This document shows positions 7,166 through 15,231 of a stretch of DNA of 39,158 nucleotides, in pieces (position 1 is the first letter of the stretch; every line of letters begins with the position of its first letter). The notes under the pieces are model-generated. The model was not told the DNA's origin. It ran no database searches and was given only the letters and a program-made list of their open reading frames with translations. The DNA is from Nocardia transvalensis NBRC 15921 (GTDB lineage Bacteria > Actinomycetota > Actinomycetes > Mycobacteriales > Mycobacteriaceae), in the NCBI RefSeq assembly GCF_000308875.1, contig NZ_BAGL01000010.1, forward strand, positions 1 to 39,158, given 5' to 3'. The position numbers were made by a program, and so were the translations under genes.

Positions 7166-8992
7166 GTGAGCGCAGTTTCTGTTTCGGAGTCCGGCGTGCG
7201 ACCGATCCTGGCGGGGGCGGTCGACCTGGCCCGTCGTGCGCTAGGGGAGTTGCAGCCGACCGGCGTCGGTGACCATCTGGGCGTGACCGCGGAGGACGAG
7301 TGCGCGGCCACGCATCACTTCGAGGCCACGCTGCCCGGCTATCGCGGGTGGCAGTGGGCCGTGGTGGTGGCGGCGCCCCCGGAGGCCGACCACGCGACGG
7401 TGAGCGAGTCGGCGCTGCTGCCCGGCCCGGACGCACTGGTCGGTCCCGATTTCGTGCCGTGGGATCAGCGTGTGCGGCCCGGCGACCTGGCGCCCGGCGA
7501 CCTGCTCGCCCCGCCCCCGGGCGACCCGCGCCTGGTGCCCGGGTACCTGGAAACCGGGGATCCGGTGGTCGACGAGGTGGCCGAGGAGATCGGCCTGGGC
7601 CGCCCGCAGGTCCTCAGCCGCGAGGGTCGCGAGGAGGCCGCCGAGCGCTGGTACTCCGAATACGGACCCGACACCGAGATGGCCCGTGCGGCCCCGGGAA
7701 CCTGCGGCGTGTGCGGCTTCTTCGTCCCGCTGGCCGGGGCGCTGCGCGCCGCCTTCGGCGTCTGCGGCAATGCCATGGGCGCCGACGGCCACGTCGTCCA
7801 CACCGAATACGGCTGTGGCGCCCACTCCGATACGCCCGCCCCCGCCGGCTCCGGCTCGCCCCTGTACGAGGCCTACGACGACGCCGCCGTCGAGGTCGTC
7901 CCGCAAGAGGAACTCCGCCCGTCCGCTCAGGACACCTCCGAGCCCGGGCGTGTCGAGGGCGACGATGCGGACACACCCGTCACGGCTACGTCCGAAGACG
8001 AGGCCGACACACCCGCCGCGGACGCTCGCGCAGACGAGCCGGATTCCCCCGCCGCCGACGCGGGTGAATCCGCTGGCGCCGAGGCCGACGGCGAGAACGA
8101 TTCGGTCGATACGGGTTCCGCCACCATCGTCGGTGCGGGAGAAGCGGGCGTGCCCATCGGCGATGCCGTGACGGAATCCTCTGCGGCCGCTCCGGCGGAG
8201 ACCGACCTCGTCGAGGCGGATAGTGCGGCGCAGGTCGAGGCACCGTCCGAAGCCGTGCGGACCGACTCTGCGGATGACCGTCCCGCCGCGACAGACGAGC
8301 GCGCGGTCGGCACCACCGCACCGGTGGACTCCGATCGGCACTCCGCCGCGGCCGAGGATCCGGCGGACGCGCCGGTCACCGACGCCGTGGGTACCGGCGC
8401 ACGCCAGGACGAGGTCGGCGAATCCGCCACGGCCGCCGCAGGTCTCACCGCCGACGCACCGGCCGAAGCCGCGTCCCCCGAACCCGCCGAGGGCTCCTCG
8501 CCCGAGCTTGCGAACGATGTTCCGACCGGGCCTACGCCGTCGCCGGCCACCGACATTGCCGAGGACACGACGGCCGAACCGTCCGCGCCCGCCGAGCCTG
8601 TGCAGGCTGAGTCCACCGAGGGTGGATCGGCCGAGGGTGCCTCGTCGGTGCCTGTTGAGAGTGCGTCGGCTGAGGTCGCTGAGGCTGTGTCGGCCGAGGG
8701 TGTCTCGTCGATGCCCGTTGAGAGTGCGTCGGCTGAGGCAGTGTCGTCCGAGAACGCTTCGTCGGTTCCTGCCGAGGATGTTTCGCCCGAAGCCGCGTCG
8801 TCCGTACCCGTCGAGAGTGTGCCGTCGGAGAGCACTGAGGCTGCGCCTGGTGAGGACGCGTCGTCCGGAATCGCGAAAGATACGGCAGCTGAGGGGGAGC
8901 AGGAGGCTCCTCGGGGGCAGTACAGCGAGGGGTGGGGTGTGGCGGCGGTGCGGGTGCAGCGCGGTGAGTCCGGGGCTGCGGGGGAGAGCTGA
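7166..8992 (+). CDS. DUF3027 protein with a very long acidic low-complexity tail
   Basis: A 608-residue protein. Residues 1-240 match DUF3027 (compare Rv0877, 262 residues), including a likely metal-binding cluster: CGVC at 180-183, Cys200, His209, His212 and CGAH at 217-220. From about residue 250 to the end the protein is a disordered, strongly acidic Ala/Glu/Ser/Asp/Pro/Thr tail with almost no Lys, about 360 residues beyond the family's usual length. Within it, degenerate repeats of the type VPVESASAE occur (8630-8830). Codons there use more T than in neighbouring genes. The stop is 11 bases before the GHKL ATPase gene, so the two are probably cotranslated. Function unknown; the tail suggests a scaffold or client-binding role (inference). 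Confidence 0.8.
   Translation: MSAVSVSESGVRPILAGAVDLARRALGELQPTGVGDHLGVTAEDECAATHHFEATLPGYRGWQWAVVVAAPPEADHATVSESALLPGPDALVGPDFVPWDQRVRPGDLAPGDLLAPPPGDPRLVPGYLETGDPVVDEVAEEIGLGRPQVLSREGREEAAERWYSEYGPDTEMARAAPGTCGVCGFFVPLAGALRAAFGVCGNAMGADGHVVHTEYGCGAHSDTPAPAGSGSPLYEAYDDAAVEVVPQEELRPSAQDTSEPGRVEGDDADTPVTATSEDEADTPAADARADEPDSPAADAGESAGAEADGENDSVDTGSATIVGAGEAGVPIGDAVTESSAAAPAETDLVEADSAAQVEAPSEAVRTDSADDRPAATDERAVGTTAPVDSDRHSAAAEDPADAPVTDAVGTGARQDEVGESATAAAGLTADAPAEAASPEPAEGSSPELANDVPTGPTPSPATDIAEDTTAEPSAPAEPVQAESTEGGSAEGASSVPVESASAEVAEAVSAEGVSSMPVESASAEAVSSENASSVPAEDVSPEAASSVPVESVPSESTEAAPGEDASSGIAKDTAAEGEQEAPRGQYSEGWGVAAVRVQRGESGAAGES
8630..8835 (+). repeat. Degenerate in-frame repeats in the DUF3027 tail
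   Basis: Blocks such as GTTGAGAGTGCGTCGGCTGA recur (about 8655 and 8717) with shorter variants after them. They encode VESASAE-type units separated by Ala/Ser/Glu spacers. Unit length is irregular (roughly 20-25 codons), so this looks like old repeat expansion rather than a clean tandem array. Confidence 0.6.
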
Positions 8993-9003
8993 GCGGCGTC
9001 GGG

Positions 9004-11775
9004 GTGGTGGCCGATCCGTTCGGGACGGAGGCGCTGCGGGCGGGGGTGCTCGCCGCCTGGCGGGATTCGCCGACTCGGCTGCGTGAGGACGCCGCCACCG
9101 AGGCTGATCTGGTGCGGGCGGGGTACCGGGATCGGCTGCTGACCGAGCTGGCGCAGAATGCGGCGGATGCCGCGGCCAAGGCCGGCGTACCCGGGCGGCT
9201 CGCGGTGTGGCTCGACGGGCGGGCGCTACATATCGCCAATACCGGTGTGCCGCTGGAGACTTCCGGCGTCCACGCGCTGACGGCGCTCCGGGTGTCGGCC
9301 AAGCCGGGCGCGGGATCCACCGTCGGCAGATTCGGTGTCGGTTTCACCGCCGTGCTGTCGGCGGGCGACGAGGTCGAGTTCCGCTCCAGGACGGGCTCCC
9401 TCTCCTTCTCCCGGTCGAAGACATGGGAACAGTTGCGCGACAACGACATCCGCATCCCCGACGATCCCGGCGCCTTCGTCCCGCCGGTGCTGCGCCTGGC
9501 CTGGCCCATCGCCGACACACCCGCCGATGGCTTCGACAGCGAGGTCGTCATACGGCTCGCCGCCGATATCGATATCGATGCCCTGCTGGCCGCCATGCGC
9601 GCCGAGGCCGTCGACCTCCTCGTGGAACTGCCCGCACTGCGTTCCATCCGCATCGAGGACGACGAAACCACCGGTGCGGTAACCGATCTCGGTGAGGGGG
9701 TGCAGGAACTCCGGATCACGGCTCCCGGCGAGGACGACCGCGTCTGGTGGCAGTACGCGACCGACCGCGCCCGCTGGCTGCTCCCCGTGCGGTCCGGCCG
9801 CCCGCGTCCGGCCGAACCCGATGTGCTGCGCGCCCCCACCCGCTCCGACGAGGAACTGTCGCTCCCGGCCCTGCTCGTGGCCGACATTCCGATGCAACCC
9901 GACCGCCGTCGCCTGCTCCCCGGCTCCGCGATCGCCGAATTGGCCGCGGGCTACGCTGATTTCGCCCGCGCCCTGCCGCCGCGCGACCGCCTCGTCCTGG
10001 TCCCCGCGCCCGGATTCGCTCGCGGCGAGGTCGACGGACTGCTGCGCGAGGCCCTCGTCGCCGAACTCCGCACCACGCCGTGGCTGCCCGTCGTCGCTAC
10101 CGGCGCGGACCCGGAACTCACCGCCGCGCCCGTGCGCGCCACCGTATTCCCCGGCGCCACAGCGGAATTGGCGGAGCTACTGGCCGAGATGGTCGGCCCG
10201 CTGGTGACGGTGGAACTCTCCGGCCGCGCCGAGACCGAGGCCCTGGCGACACTCGACGTGCACCGCATCGGCCTGACTCGCATCGCGGAACTGTCCATCG
10301 GCCTCGACCGCGCGCCGCAGTGGTGGTACTCGCTCTACGACGCGCTGGAACCGTTCGTCACCGATCCGCTGTCCGTCGAGGAACTGGGCGCCCTGGCGGT
10401 GCCGCTGGCCGACGGACGCCTCGTCACCGGCCCGCGCACGGCCGTGCTCGACGATCGGCTGGAGCTGCCGATCCCGGTGCGATGGGCCCGCCTCGTGCAC
10501 CCGGAGGCCGCGCATCCCCTGCTGGGCCGGCTCGGCGCCCGCCCGATCACGGCCGCGGACCTGCTCGAGGATCCGGCGCTGCGGGCGGAACTGGAGCACG
10601 AGCCGGGCGACCCGGACACCGTCGACGCCGTCCTGAGCCTCGCCGCCCAGCTGGCCGCGCCCGGTCCGGACGCCGCACTGCCCTCCTGGCTGGGCCTGCT
10701 GGAACTCCCCGACGACACCGGCGCAACACTGCCCGCCGACGAACTGCTACTCCCCGATGCCCCGCTGGCCGGAGTGCTGGTGGCCGATTCCCCCTTCGGC
10801 ACGGTCGATCCGGCGCTGGTCGAGCGGTACGGCGCGGCGCCGCTGCGCGCCCTCGGCGTCGGCTGGGGATTCACCGTCGTCACCGAGAGCGATCCGACCG
10901 GACCGGACCACCATCTCGACGACGAGGAGCGCTGGTGGGAGAGCCTGCCGGAGGATCCGCCGGAGTTCGCCGCCGTGCGCGACCTGGACCTGGTGGACGA
11001 TGCCGCGTGGCCGAACGCGTTGCGGCTGTTGCTGTCCGAACCCGCGACCCGCCGCCTGCTCGCCGACCGCGACGGCTACACCACCTGGTGGCTGCGCCGG
11101 CACGCCCGCGTCGACGGGATGCCCCTCGGCCTGTTCCGTGCCCCCGCCGATCCGGTCTTCGCCGATCTGCTCCCGGAACTGGCCGGATTCGCGCCCGCCG
11201 ACCTGGATGCCCTGCGCGGCGTGCTGGCCGATCCGGCCACGATCACCCCCGAACTGGCCGCGGCACTGCTGGAGGCACTGGCCGATCCCGCGAAAACCCC
11301 TGCCCCCGAGGCGATTTCCCGCACGCACGCCCTGCTCGCCGCGGCGGCGGACACGCTGGACCTCGACGATCTCGCCCTGCCCGAGCGGGTCCGCGCCCTG
11401 TCCGGTGCGGTTATCGATCCGGCCGATGCGCTGGTGCTGGACCGGCCCTGGTACGGCCTGGCCGTCCCGCCGGATCGGCTGGTGGTCGGCGATATCGAAT
11501 CCGCGCCCGCGCTGGCCACGCTGCTCGATCTGCCGCTTGTCTCGGAGGCGGTGACGGCGGAGATCGTCGGCGACGGCACGCCGACCGGCTGGGCCGCCGA
11601 ACCCCTCGGAGTCGTCCTGCGCCTGCAATTCGGCCTGCCGCCCCTGGAGGGCCCGCTCGTGCTGCACGAGCGGCTGCGCGTCCGGTTGTCCGGTACGTAC
11701 GAAGCGACCGTCGCGGTGCCCTGGTGGCGCGCGGACGGCGCCACGCACGTCCAGCGGCAGCCCACCCCGGAGTGA
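9004..11775 (+). CDS. GHKL ATPase with sacsin/Hsp90-like N-terminal domain
   Basis: A 923-residue protein. The N-terminus carries a Bergerat (GHKL) ATP-binding fold: N-box ELAQNAADA (residues 48-56), an IANTGVP loop (77-83) in the place of the Hsp90 DTGIGM motif, and the lid glycine motif GRFGVGFTAVLS (108-119), close to Hsp90 GQFGVGFYS. Proteins of this kind are annotated as sacsin N-terminal ATP-binding-like. The remaining 700 residues are Leu/Ala/Asp/Pro-rich with many WW and PW pairs and no recognised domain. The GTG at 9004 lies 11 bases after the DUF3027 stop; GTG 9007 is possible. A chaperone-like role with DUF3027 is inferred from coupling. It ends 3 bases before the convergent tetR stop. 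Confidence 0.82.
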   Translation: MVADPFGTEALRAGVLAAWRDSPTRLREDAATEADLVRAGYRDRLLTELAQNAADAAAKAGVPGRLAVWLDGRALHIANTGVPLETSGVHALTALRVSAKPGAGSTVGRFGVGFTAVLSAGDEVEFRSRTGSLSFSRSKTWEQLRDNDIRIPDDPGAFVPPVLRLAWPIADTPADGFDSEVVIRLAADIDIDALLAAMRAEAVDLLVELPALRSIRIEDDETTGAVTDLGEGVQELRITAPGEDDRVWWQYATDRARWLLPVRSGRPRPAEPDVLRAPTRSDEELSLPALLVADIPMQPDRRRLLPGSAIAELAAGYADFARALPPRDRLVLVPAPGFARGEVDGLLREALVAELRTTPWLPVVATGADPELTAAPVRATVFPGATAELAELLAEMVGPLVTVELSGRAETEALATLDVHRIGLTRIAELSIGLDRAPQWWYSLYDALEPFVTDPLSVEELGALAVPLADGRLVTGPRTAVLDDRLELPIPVRWARLVHPEAAHPLLGRLGARPITAADLLEDPALRAELEHEPGDPDTVDAVLSLAAQLAAPGPDAALPSWLGLLELPDDTGATLPADELLLPDAPLAGVLVADSPFGTVDPALVERYGAAPLRALGVGWGFTVVTESDPTGPDHHLDDEERWWESLPEDPPEFAAVRDLDLVDDAAWPNALRLLLSEPATRRLLADRDGYTTWWLRRHARVDGMPLGLFRAPADPVFADLLPELAGFAPADLDALRGVLADPATITPELAAALLEALADPAKTPAPEAISRTHALLAAAADTLDLDDLALPERVRALSGAVIDPADALVLDRPWYGLAVPPDRLVVGDIESAPALATLLDLPLVSEAVTAEIVGDGTPTGWAAEPLGVVLRLQFGLPPLEGPLVLHERLRVRLSGTYEATVAVPWWRADGATHVQRQPTPE

Positions 11776-11778
11776 GTG

Positions 11779-12405
11779 TCAGCCCGCGTACGAGGTGACC
11801 ATCTCCGCGAGCACGTCGAGCTGGCCGCGCACCGCGGCGCTGTCGTTGTCCACCAGCCAGCGCAGCACGATGCCGTCGATAACCGACAGCGTGAAGCGGC
11901 TCAGGGTCTGGACCGGGACGCGCCATTCCGTTCCGGTGGCGTCGCGGGCGTGCTCGAGGACATCGGCGACGGTGGAGTCGTTGAACGCGTACTGTTCTCG
12001 CGCAATAGCGAGTTTCGCCGGAGTCTGTTCACTTTCCCGCAGCGCGTATGTGGTGGTCTCGTAGGTCAGCAACTGACGTTCGGGCGTCGCTTCGATGTTC
12101 AACCACAGAAGTTCGAGGCTTGCGCGCACCAAACTTTGAAGCGATTCTTTTCCACTTCCGACGTCCTGCCAGACCGTTTCGTTGGTCTCCACGGAATCGC
12201 GTAATTCCATCGACAACGCCTTGACCAACTCGGTCATCAGCGCGTCCTTGTTTTCGAAACAGTAATGCACCACACCGAGCGAAACACCTGCTGCCTGAGC
12301 CACATCGCGTGTGGTCACACCGGCTACGCCCTTTTTTTCGGCGAGTCCGATGGCCGCCTCGATAAGGTGGGCTCGACGTTCTTCGACGCTCAATCGGGAG
12401 GACAC
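11779..12405 (-). CDS. TetR family transcriptional regulator
   Basis: A 208-residue protein. Residues 12-58 form the TetR helix-turn-helix: HLIEAAIGLAEKKG then TTRDVAQAAGVSLGVVHYCF, with the usual YCFENKDAL ending. The rest is a helical ligand/dimer domain with Trp-rich ends (VLRWLVDN). Ligand unknown. The middle of the gene (about 11990-12200) has visibly lower GC and more A/T-ending codons than its neighbours, which may point to later acquisition. A good promoter overlaps the start and gives a leaderless GTG at 12405. The nearest possible targets are itself and the DUF2530/marR region. Confidence 0.88.
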   Translation of the reverse strand: MSSRLSVEERRAHLIEAAIGLAEKKGVAGVTTRDVAQAAGVSLGVVHYCFENKDALMTELVKALSMELRDSVETNETVWQDVGSGKESLQSLVRASLELLWLNIEATPERQLLTYETTTYALRESEQTPAKLAIAREQYAFNDSTVADVLEHARDATGTEWRVPVQTLSRFTLSVIDGIVLRWLVDNDSAAVRGQLDVLAEMVTSYAG

Positions 12406-12412
12406 TCAACGC

Positions 12413-12441
12413 AGTTAAGCGGCAAGGAGCCGAACAGTCAA
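12413..12441 (-). promoter_or_regulatory. SigA-type leaderless promoter of the tetR gene
   Basis: On the minus strand TTGACT (12441-12436), a 17-base spacer and TTAACT (12418-12413) are followed by seven bases and the GTG at 12405. The -35 match is the best in the window. A small inverted motif (CGGC AAGGA GCCG) lies in the spacer and could be part of an operator. Confidence 0.55.
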
Positions 12442-12497
12442 TTCGCGCGCCGTAAAAGTGTGTCGTGGGCGTGTGACCAAGAGGTAGGACGAATCGC

Positions 12498-12734
12498 TTA
12501 CAGACCCGTCTGCGCGCCCTTGTCGCCGCGGCGCGCACCCCGGCGCTGGATGACGAAGATGGTGTAGGCGAGCAGACCCACGACCAAGCCCATCAGACAG
12601 ATCGGCCGGGCGTCGGCCCAGTCGTCGACGAACCACACCACCACGGTCGCGACGGCCCACAGCGCGGTTCCGACCGCGAGGACCGGCCGGGGGTCGGTCA
12701 GCCGCGGCGGGATTTCCGGCACGTTCTGTGTCAC
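12498..12734 (-). CDS. DUF2530 small membrane protein (Rv0879c-like)
   Basis: A 78-residue protein starting MTQNVPEIPPRLTDPRPVL. Two hydrophobic segments (about 19-38 and 44-65) flank a WFVDDWADARP loop, and the end is basic. This pattern and the position next to marR match DUF2530 proteins such as Rv0879c. The GTG at 12734 is chosen because AAGGTGGA sits 5 bases upstream; GTG 12743 would add three residues. It is divergent from marR with 62 bases between starts. Function unknown. Confidence 0.72.
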   Translation of the reverse strand: MTQNVPEIPPRLTDPRPVLAVGTALWAVATVVVWFVDDWADARPICLMGLVVGLLAYTIFVIQRRGARRGDKGAQTGL

Positions 12735-12782
12735 GATGTCCACCTTACGGCGTGAACGGGCGTCACCCGCGTGGCGTTCCCG

Positions 12783-12788
12783 TATCGT
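12783..12788 (+). promoter_or_regulatory. -10 element of a possible leaderless marR promoter
   Basis: TATCGT is followed by eight bases and the GTG at 12797, and no purine-rich ribosome site lies between. No clear -35 is seen. Confidence 0.35.
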
Positions 12789-12796
12789 TTGCCTCT

Positions 12797-13234
12797 GTGA
12801 CAACGCCTTCCGATGTCCGTGCGCTGGCCGCCGAGCTCTCGTTGACGGTCGTGCGTCTGACGCGACACCTGCGAGGCCGCCGAGCCGATGCGCAGATCTC
12901 GCTGACCCAGCTGTCGGCGCTGGCCACCCTCAACCGCGAGGGGGCGATGACACCGGGGGCGCTGGCGGCCAAGGAGCGGGTGCAGCCGCCGTCGATGACG
13001 CGCGTGATCGCCTCGCTGTCGGAACTGCAACTGGTGGAACGCAAGAACCACCCCACCGACGGCCGCCAGGTCATCGTGTCGCTGTCGGACGCCGGACTCG
13101 CGCTGATCCAGGACGAGAACAACGCGCGCGAGGCGTGGATGACCGAGCGGCTCGCCGAACTGCCGCCCGATCAGCTGAAGGTCCTGAACGACGCGGTCTC
13201 CATCATGAAACAGATTGTGGCCGAATCGGAGTAG
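12797..13234 (+). CDS. MarR family transcriptional regulator (Rv0880-like)
   Basis: A 145-residue regulator beginning MTTPSDVRALAAELSLTVV. It has the MarR winged helix: ISLTQLSALATLNREGAMTP, the recognition helix region VQPPSMTRVIASLSELQLVE, and the wing signature HPTDGRQVIVSLSDAG. This agrees closely with M. tuberculosis Rv0880 (PPSMTRVIASL, PIDGRQVLVSVS), a winged-helix regulator. It is divergent from the DUF2530 gene, as in mycobacteria. The stop is only 4 bases from the convergent yccF stop. GTG 12797 is the start; longer readings enter the DUF2530 gene. Confidence 0.88.
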   Translation: MTTPSDVRALAAELSLTVVRLTRHLRGRRADAQISLTQLSALATLNREGAMTPGALAAKERVQPPSMTRVIASLSELQLVERKNHPTDGRQVIVSLSDAGLALIQDENNAREAWMTERLAELPPDQLKVLNDAVSIMKQIVAESE

Positions 13235-13238
13235 CCGG

Positions 13239-13637
13239 TCAGCGCACGAATACACTGTCGCTGGGCACGATCTCCCGCCCCAGCGGCATCAGCGAGACCG
13301 GGACCAGTTTGAGGTTCGCCCAGCCGAACGGGATCCCGATGATCGAGACGAACAGCGGGATGCTGGTGACCACGTGCCCGATCGCCAGCCACAGCCCGGC
13401 CACCAGGAACCAGATGATGTTCCCGATCAGCGACGGCACGCCCGCGTCGGGCCGCGCCACCACCTCCCGGCCGAACGGCCACAGCACGTACGCCGCGATG
13501 CGGAACGAGGCGATGCCGAACGGGATGGTGATGATCAGAATGCAGCAGACGATCCCCGCCAGCAGGTAGCCCACCGCCAACCAGAAGCCGGCGAACACCA
13601 GCCACAGCACGTTCAGCACGAACCGGATGAGCGACAC
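13239..13637 (-). CDS. YccF-domain membrane protein (two YccF repeats)
   Basis: A 132-residue membrane protein made of two similar halves. The first contains VLNVLWLVFAGFWLAVGYLL then ITIPFGIASFRIA and WPFGREVV; the second contains IGNIIWFLVAGLWLAIGHVV then IGIPFGWANLKL and MPLGREIV. This is the tandem YccF arrangement. Function in bacteria is not known. The GTG at 13637 has GGGGA about 2-6 bases upstream; longer readings add a Gly/Trp-rich stretch that looks non-coding. It lies downstream of the Eis-type gene on the same strand, 99 bases away. Confidence 0.82.
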   Translation of the reverse strand: MSLIRFVLNVLWLVFAGFWLAVGYLLAGIVCCILIITIPFGIASFRIAAYVLWPFGREVVARPDAGVPSLIGNIIWFLVAGLWLAIGHVVTSIPLFVSIIGIPFGWANLKLVPVSLMPLGREIVPSDSVFVR

Positions 13638-13736
13638 ATCCCCAGCATGCCAGCCCCCGCCCGCCCACGCACCCCCTCCACCCTCCCGCACGGTTTCCAG
13701 AGCGTCGGACGGGCGCGGGAGGCGGGAACGGGGTGG

Positions 13737-14942
13737 TCAGAAGAACCAGCCGAGTTCGGGGGAGCGTTCGGCGGTGAGGGCGGCGTCGAAGGCGCGCAGG
13801 GCCTCGGAGTCCTTGGCGCGCAGGCGGTTCGCGGCCGCGAAGACGCGGGCGCGGTGGGCGCCGAGGTAGAGGCTGCCGAGGACGTCGATGCCGAGTTCGA
13901 TATCCGGTTCGCGGGTGGTCGGCTCGCAGACGGCGTCGCCGCCGCGCACGCGCAGGGCGAACGTGCCGCCCGCCTCGCGGAACGGGTCGTGCACCTCGAG
14001 GACGACGTCCAGGTCGCCCTGGTAGCCGCGAGCCGACAGCGCGGCCGGGACGTCCATCACCCGGACCCACACCCCGTCGTAGCGGCCGGTCGTGCGGACC
14101 AGGCGCGGATCGGTGAGCAGATAGGGGAGCGGGTCGTCGTCGACGATCTGGGCGTCCACGGTGGTGATCAGGTCCAGGCCCAGCAGCACCCGCCACAGCG
14201 CGGCGTGGGCCTCGTCGGTGACCGCCTTCAGCTCGATCACCGCGGCCGTCAGGTCGGGTCCGGACCGCTCGTGCCGGTACAGCGCGTACCCGTCGGCGTG
14301 CACGAGGGCGAAGATCGCGTTGTGATCGCCGAAGCGGGCCAGTTTGGTCTGCCACGCCGGATCCGGTTGCGCCTGACCGCCCGGTATCCGCCGCCGCCAG
14401 CGGTCGTAGATCCGCGGCAGGATCTCGATCGCGTCGTCCAGCCGCGTCAGCTCGACGCCGCCGGGATCCGGTGCGGTGGGCCGGAATTGGGCGAATCGGC
14501 GGTCGATCGTCACCCGGTTCTCGATCACCCCGGGCCCGTAACCGAAGCGGCCGTAGATGGTGCCCTCGCTGGCGGTGAAGATGGTCAGCGGGAGTCCGGC
14601 GGCCTCGGTCCGCCGGTGCATCTCCGTGTACATCGCGCGCAGGATGCCGCGCCGCCGGTGCGTGGGCGCCACGGCGACGCCCGCGACCCCGTTCGCGGCG
14701 ACGGTGCGCTCACCCGGGACCGTCAGTGTCATGGTCGTGTCCTGGGTATGGCCGACGAGCCGGTCGCCGTCGAGCGCGACGACACGGCGCTCCAGCGGGA
14801 ACAGCAGCGGGCCCTGTTCGGTGTAGACCCGCTCCGCCTCGGGCGTCAGCGGTCCGCCGAACGCGTTGGCCAGCAGGGTTCTGATGGCGGGCAGGTCCGC
14901 CTCGGTCGCCGATCTGATCGTGATGCCGGATGGGATCGCCAT
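13737..14942 (-). CDS. Eis-type GNAT N-acetyltransferase
   Basis: A 401-residue protein of the Eis family (M. tuberculosis Eis is about 402-408). The N-terminal GNAT domain has the acetyl-CoA motif VAVAPTHRRRGILRAM (about 89-104). The segment ASEGTIYGRFGYG (124-136) contains Tyr130, in the place of the proposed catalytic acid Tyr126 of Eis. A second GNAT-like part and a sterol-carrier-like C-terminus follow. The protein ends GWFF, and in Eis the C-terminal carboxylate on the last Phe acts in catalysis. Family members acetylate amines, including aminoglycosides at several positions; this protein's substrate is not known. The ATG at 14942 gives the MAIPSGITIR start that fits the family. Confidence 0.88.
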   Translation of the reverse strand: MAIPSGITIRSATEADLPAIRTLLANAFGGPLTPEAERVYTEQGPLLFPLERRVVALDGDRLVGHTQDTTMTLTVPGERTVAANGVAGVAVAPTHRRRGILRAMYTEMHRRTEAAGLPLTIFTASEGTIYGRFGYGPGVIENRVTIDRRFAQFRPTAPDPGGVELTRLDDAIEILPRIYDRWRRRIPGGQAQPDPAWQTKLARFGDHNAIFALVHADGYALYRHERSGPDLTAAVIELKAVTDEAHAALWRVLLGLDLITTVDAQIVDDDPLPYLLTDPRLVRTTGRYDGVWVRVMDVPAALSARGYQGDLDVVLEVHDPFREAGGTFALRVRGGDAVCEPTTREPDIELGIDVLGSLYLGAHRARVFAAANRLRAKDSEALRAFDAALTAERSPELGWFF

Positions 14943-15149
14943 CGTTCGACGATCGCACGCGGCAGGGGGACAACGCACGTGATTAACGGCCGCCGCGCCG
15001 GAGCGCGGAGGGCCCGACACCGTTGTCGTACGCGCCTCGTTGCGCGCACCGGCCGCTCCGCACATCCGAACTCCGGGGGCCCGGCTCGCACCGGTGACCT
15101 GTCCGGCCAGCCGTCCCCTCCCAGTACGCGGCCGGCGCGATGCGAGCCG

Positions 15150-15184
15150 GGTATTCAGCGAGGCGATCGGCCTCGCTGAATACC
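15150..15184. terminator. Perfect 15-bp hairpin after the AI-2E-type permease gene
   Basis: GGTATTCAGCGAGGC (15150-15164) and GCCTCGCTGAATACC (15170-15184) enclose the loop GATCG. It lies 47 bases after the permease stop on the minus strand and about 210 bases upstream of the Eis-type start. There is no U run, so it could be a terminator or an operator. Nothing else was recognised in the 14943-15231 gap. Confidence 0.6.
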
Positions 15185-15231
15185 ACTGTGCGTCAGGCGG
15201 CTTCGGGTCGGCTTAACAAGACCTTGGCTCG

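Noticed and set aside
10080..11798. 572-codon plus-strand frame overlapping the GHKL gene
   Set aside because: Arg/Gly/Pro-rich shadow of the GHKL reading frame, with no domain.
14983..15186. 67-codon minus-strand frame between the permease and Eis-type genes
   Set aside because: It starts within the 15-bp hairpin and has no family features; more likely leader sequence.
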